Shown here piece by piece: positions 5,421 through 6,620 of a stretch of 6,620 bases of DNA. The stretch covers positions 26,542 to 33,161 of the forward strand of contig DDVW01000026.1 of assembly GCA_002345545.1 (NCBI GenBank), read 5' to 3'. Position 1 is the stretch's first letter; every line of letters begins with the position of its first letter. The notes below the pieces were generated by a model. The model was given only the letters and a program-made list of their open reading frames with translations. It was not told where the DNA came from and made no database searches. The position numbers and the translations under genes are program-made. This DNA comes from Stenotrophomonas sp. UBA2302 (GTDB lineage Bacteria; Pseudomonadota; Gammaproteobacteria; Xanthomonadales; Xanthomonadaceae).

Positions 5421-6332
5421 TCATTCTCCGCCGCTGCTGGGGCTGTCCGGCATCACCCGGATCAGGCCTTCCTGCGCGGTGCTGGCCACCAGCACACCGT
5501 CGCGGGTGAAGAACTGGCCGCGCGCCAGCCCGCGTGCGTCCTGCGCGCTGGGGCTGTCCAGCGAATACAGCAGCCAGTCATCGACGCGGAACGGGCGATG
5601 GAACCAGATCGCGTGGTCGAGCGAGGCCATCTGCACGTGCGGCTGGTAGTAGCTGATGCCGTGCGGGAAAGTGGCCGTGCCCAGCAGGTGGAAGTCCGAG
5701 GCGTAGGCCAGCAGCGCCTGGTGCAGCTCCGGGGCATCGCCGACCGGTTCGGTCAGGCGCAGCCACACCTGGTGATACGGCGGACACTTGGCCGGGTGCA
5801 GCTCATCACGCGGGTACACGTGGCGGAACTCGAACGGGCCGCCGCGCGACAGCCAGCGCTGTACCTTCACCGGCAGCTGCTCCAGTACCTCGGCCGGCAG
5901 CGGGCGGTTGGGTTCGAGGTCTTCCGGCTGCGGCACTTCCGGCATCTTGAGCTGGTGCTCGGCGCCGCACTCGGCCTGCTGGAACGAGGCCGCGCAGAAG
6001 AAGATCACCTTGCCGTGCTGGATCGCGGTGACCCGGCGCACCGAAAAACTGCCGCCATCGCGGGTGCGATCCACGTCGTAGACGATGGGGTGGTCGATAT
6101 TGCCGGCACGCAGGAAATAGGCATGCAGCGAATGCACGTGGCGGCCGTTGTCGACCGTGGCCTGGGCGGCGGCCAGCGCCTGCCCCAGCACCTGCCCGCC
6201 GAACACGTACTTGGTGCCGATATCGCGGCTCTGGCCACGGAACAGGTTGGTCTCCAGCCGCTCCAGCGACAGCAGCTCAATCAGTTCGGATACCACGGGT
6301 TCGGCGTTGGCGGACAAGACAGCGACCTTCAT
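5421..6332 (-). CDS. tesB: Acyl-CoA thioesterase II
   Basis: A 303-residue TesB-type double-hotdog thioesterase that hydrolyses medium- and long-chain acyl-CoA to free fatty acid and CoA in the cytoplasm. Family signatures run along the whole length: LFRGQSRDIG and VFGGQVLGQAL in the first hotdog, HSLHAYFLRAG, DGGSFSVRRVTAIQHGKVIF, then in the second hotdog YASDF, SLDHAIWFHRPF, LLYSLDSPSA, ARGQFFTRDGVLVASTAQEGLIR. The E. coli catalytic triad (Asp204, Thr228, Gln278) aligns by eye, at a constant offset of +9, with Asp213, Ser237 and Gln287; Ser for Thr is a conservative change. Length is slightly above E. coli TesB (286). The ATG at 6330-6332 has no Shine-Dalgarno, and a TATAAT lies only 14 nt upstream. 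TTG at codon 6 and GTG at codon 13 are alternative starts, and the TTG has AAGG before it. First gene of the tesB/DUF2007-like unit. Confidence 0.95.
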   Translation of the reverse strand: MKVAVLSANAEPVVSELIELLSLERLETNLFRGQSRDIGTKYVFGGQVLGQALAAAQATVDNGRHVHSLHAYFLRAGNIDHPIVYDVDRTRDGGSFSVRRVTAIQHGKVIFFCAASFQQAECGAEHQLKMPEVPQPEDLEPNRPLPAEVLEQLPVKVQRWLSRGGPFEFRHVYPRDELHPAKCPPYHQVWLRLTEPVGDAPELHQALLAYASDFHLLGTATFPHGISYYQPHVQMASLDHAIWFHRPFRVDDWLLYSLDSPSAQDARGLARGQFFTRDGVLVASTAQEGLIRVMPDSPSSGGE

Positions 6333-6346
6333 TTCGACAGGTCGCG

Positions 6347-6352
6347 ATTATA
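6347..6352 (-). promoter_or_regulatory. Consensus -10 box (TATAAT) before tesB
   Basis: The minus strand reads TATAAT at 6352-6347, a perfect sigma-70 -10 hexamer and rare in this GC-rich window. The predicted transcription start is near 6340, which gives a leader of only about 8 nt before the annotated tesB ATG. No good -35 box is found 16-18 bp upstream, where a GC-rich hairpin lies. Confidence 0.5.
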
Positions 6353-6378
6353 GCGGGCGGCAGTCCGCCACCGCCCGC
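6353..6378 (-). other. GC-rich hairpin between crotonase-like gene and tesB
   Basis: GCGGGCGG (6353-6360) pairs perfectly with CCGCCCGC (6371-6378) around a 10-nt loop. In transcription order it follows the upstream stop codon (6390) by 11 nt and abuts the tesB -10 box. It may be a terminator for the upstream gene, but no U-tract follows. Confidence 0.4.
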
Positions 6379-6389
6379 GGCGGCCCGGT

Positions 6390-6620
6390 TCAGCGTTTGC
6401 CGAGGCGGGCCGCCAGCGCCTGCAGCGCCGCCTGGGTATCGGCCGAGAACCAGGCATCGACGAAGCGCTCGAGCTGGATGTGCTCCGGCTGCATCGCCTC
6501 GTGCAGGTCGGCGCGGGCGATGGCGCGCGTCTGCAGCATCGGCTGGCGTGGCATTGCCAGCTGCGTCTGCAGCCAGCCGATGGCCCGGGCCACCACCTGG
6601 GCGGCGTCATCGGCCAGTTC
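6390..6620 (-). CDS. Probable enoyl-CoA hydratase/isomerase (crotonase) family protein, C-terminal 76 residues
   Basis: An open frame enters from the right edge of the window and ends with TGA at 6392-6390, leaving 76 residues. The visible part (ELADDAAQVVARAIGW, then a run of helices including RADLHEAMQPEHIQLERFVDAWFS and TQAALQALAARLGKR) resembles the C-terminal helical region of crotonase-fold acyl-CoA hydratases or isomerases: the alanine-rich helix (elaDdAa.vA), a K/R-rich helix, then an E..rF......sp..q..l.a...R.GK pattern. The catalytic core lies outside, so the reaction cannot be named. Acyl-CoA chemistry fits the adjacent tesB. An internal GTG at 6594-6596 could be mistaken for the start, but the frame is open past it to the edge. 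Confidence 0.65.
   Translation of the reverse strand, partial: ELADDAAQVVARAIGWLQTQLAMPRQPMLQTRAIARADLHEAMQPEHIQLERFVDAWFSADTQAALQALAARLGKR

Noticed and set aside
3966..6353. 795-codon open frame on the plus strand
   Set aside because: It is antisense to three well-supported genes (sigma factor, DUF2007-like, tesB). Long antisense frames are common at high GC, and the translation shows no domain.
1..6620. CRISPR arrays, IS ends, integrase sites, toxin-antitoxin or phage genes
   Set aside because: No regularly spaced repeats, terminal inverted repeats, transposase or integrase motifs seen. The tRNA 3' end duplicated at 1-21 and 145-165 is explained by tandem tRNAs, not by an attachment site.

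Overview
The window is GC-rich chromosomal DNA of a gammaproteobacterium, most likely Xanthomonadaceae/Lysobacteraceae (Stenotrophomonas- or Xanthomonas-like). This rests on the style of the Bpt, TesB and DUF2007-like proteins and on the strong GC bias at third codon positions; it is inferred from recalled family sequences, not from a search. I see no phage, IS, integrase or CRISPR sequence. It reads as ordinary core genome with a few unusual parts.

Layout: (1) 1-207, plus strand: the 3' end of one tRNA, a 67-nt spacer with two tetraloop hairpins, a complete tRNA-Asp(GTC) and a strong intrinsic terminator. (2) 380-1573, minus strand: an outer-membrane-type lipoprotein of the endonuclease/exonuclease/phosphatase (EEP) fold, with a hairpin and a short tandem repeat after its stop. 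(3) 1574-2060: 487 bp with no gene I can support. (4) 2061-2825, minus: Bpt, the Asp/Glu leucyltransferase of the N-degron pathway. (5) 2978-3559, plus, divergent from bpt: an exported five-EF-hand protein with a His-rich insert. A hairpin at 3585-3610 separates it from the convergent gene that follows. (6) 3627-6620, all minus: in transcription order, the C-terminal end of a probable crotonase-family protein (cut by the window edge), tesB (acyl-CoA thioesterase II), a DUF2007-like protein with one membrane segment (3 nt after tesB), and an ECF-type sigma factor fused to a hydrophobic, probably multi-spanning C-terminal domain.

TesB and the probable crotonase point to acyl-CoA metabolism. The tesB/DUF2007-like pair is almost certainly one transcript, and the sigma gene begins 63 nt further on. 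That 63-nt gap holds a perfect 9-bp inverted repeat whose downstream arm contains the sigma gene's Shine-Dalgarno sequence, so the sigma factor may be translationally gated when read from the upstream operon. The membrane-fused sigma factor, its possible leader hairpin and its membrane-anchored neighbour are the most interesting part of the window. No separate anti-sigma gene lies beside it.
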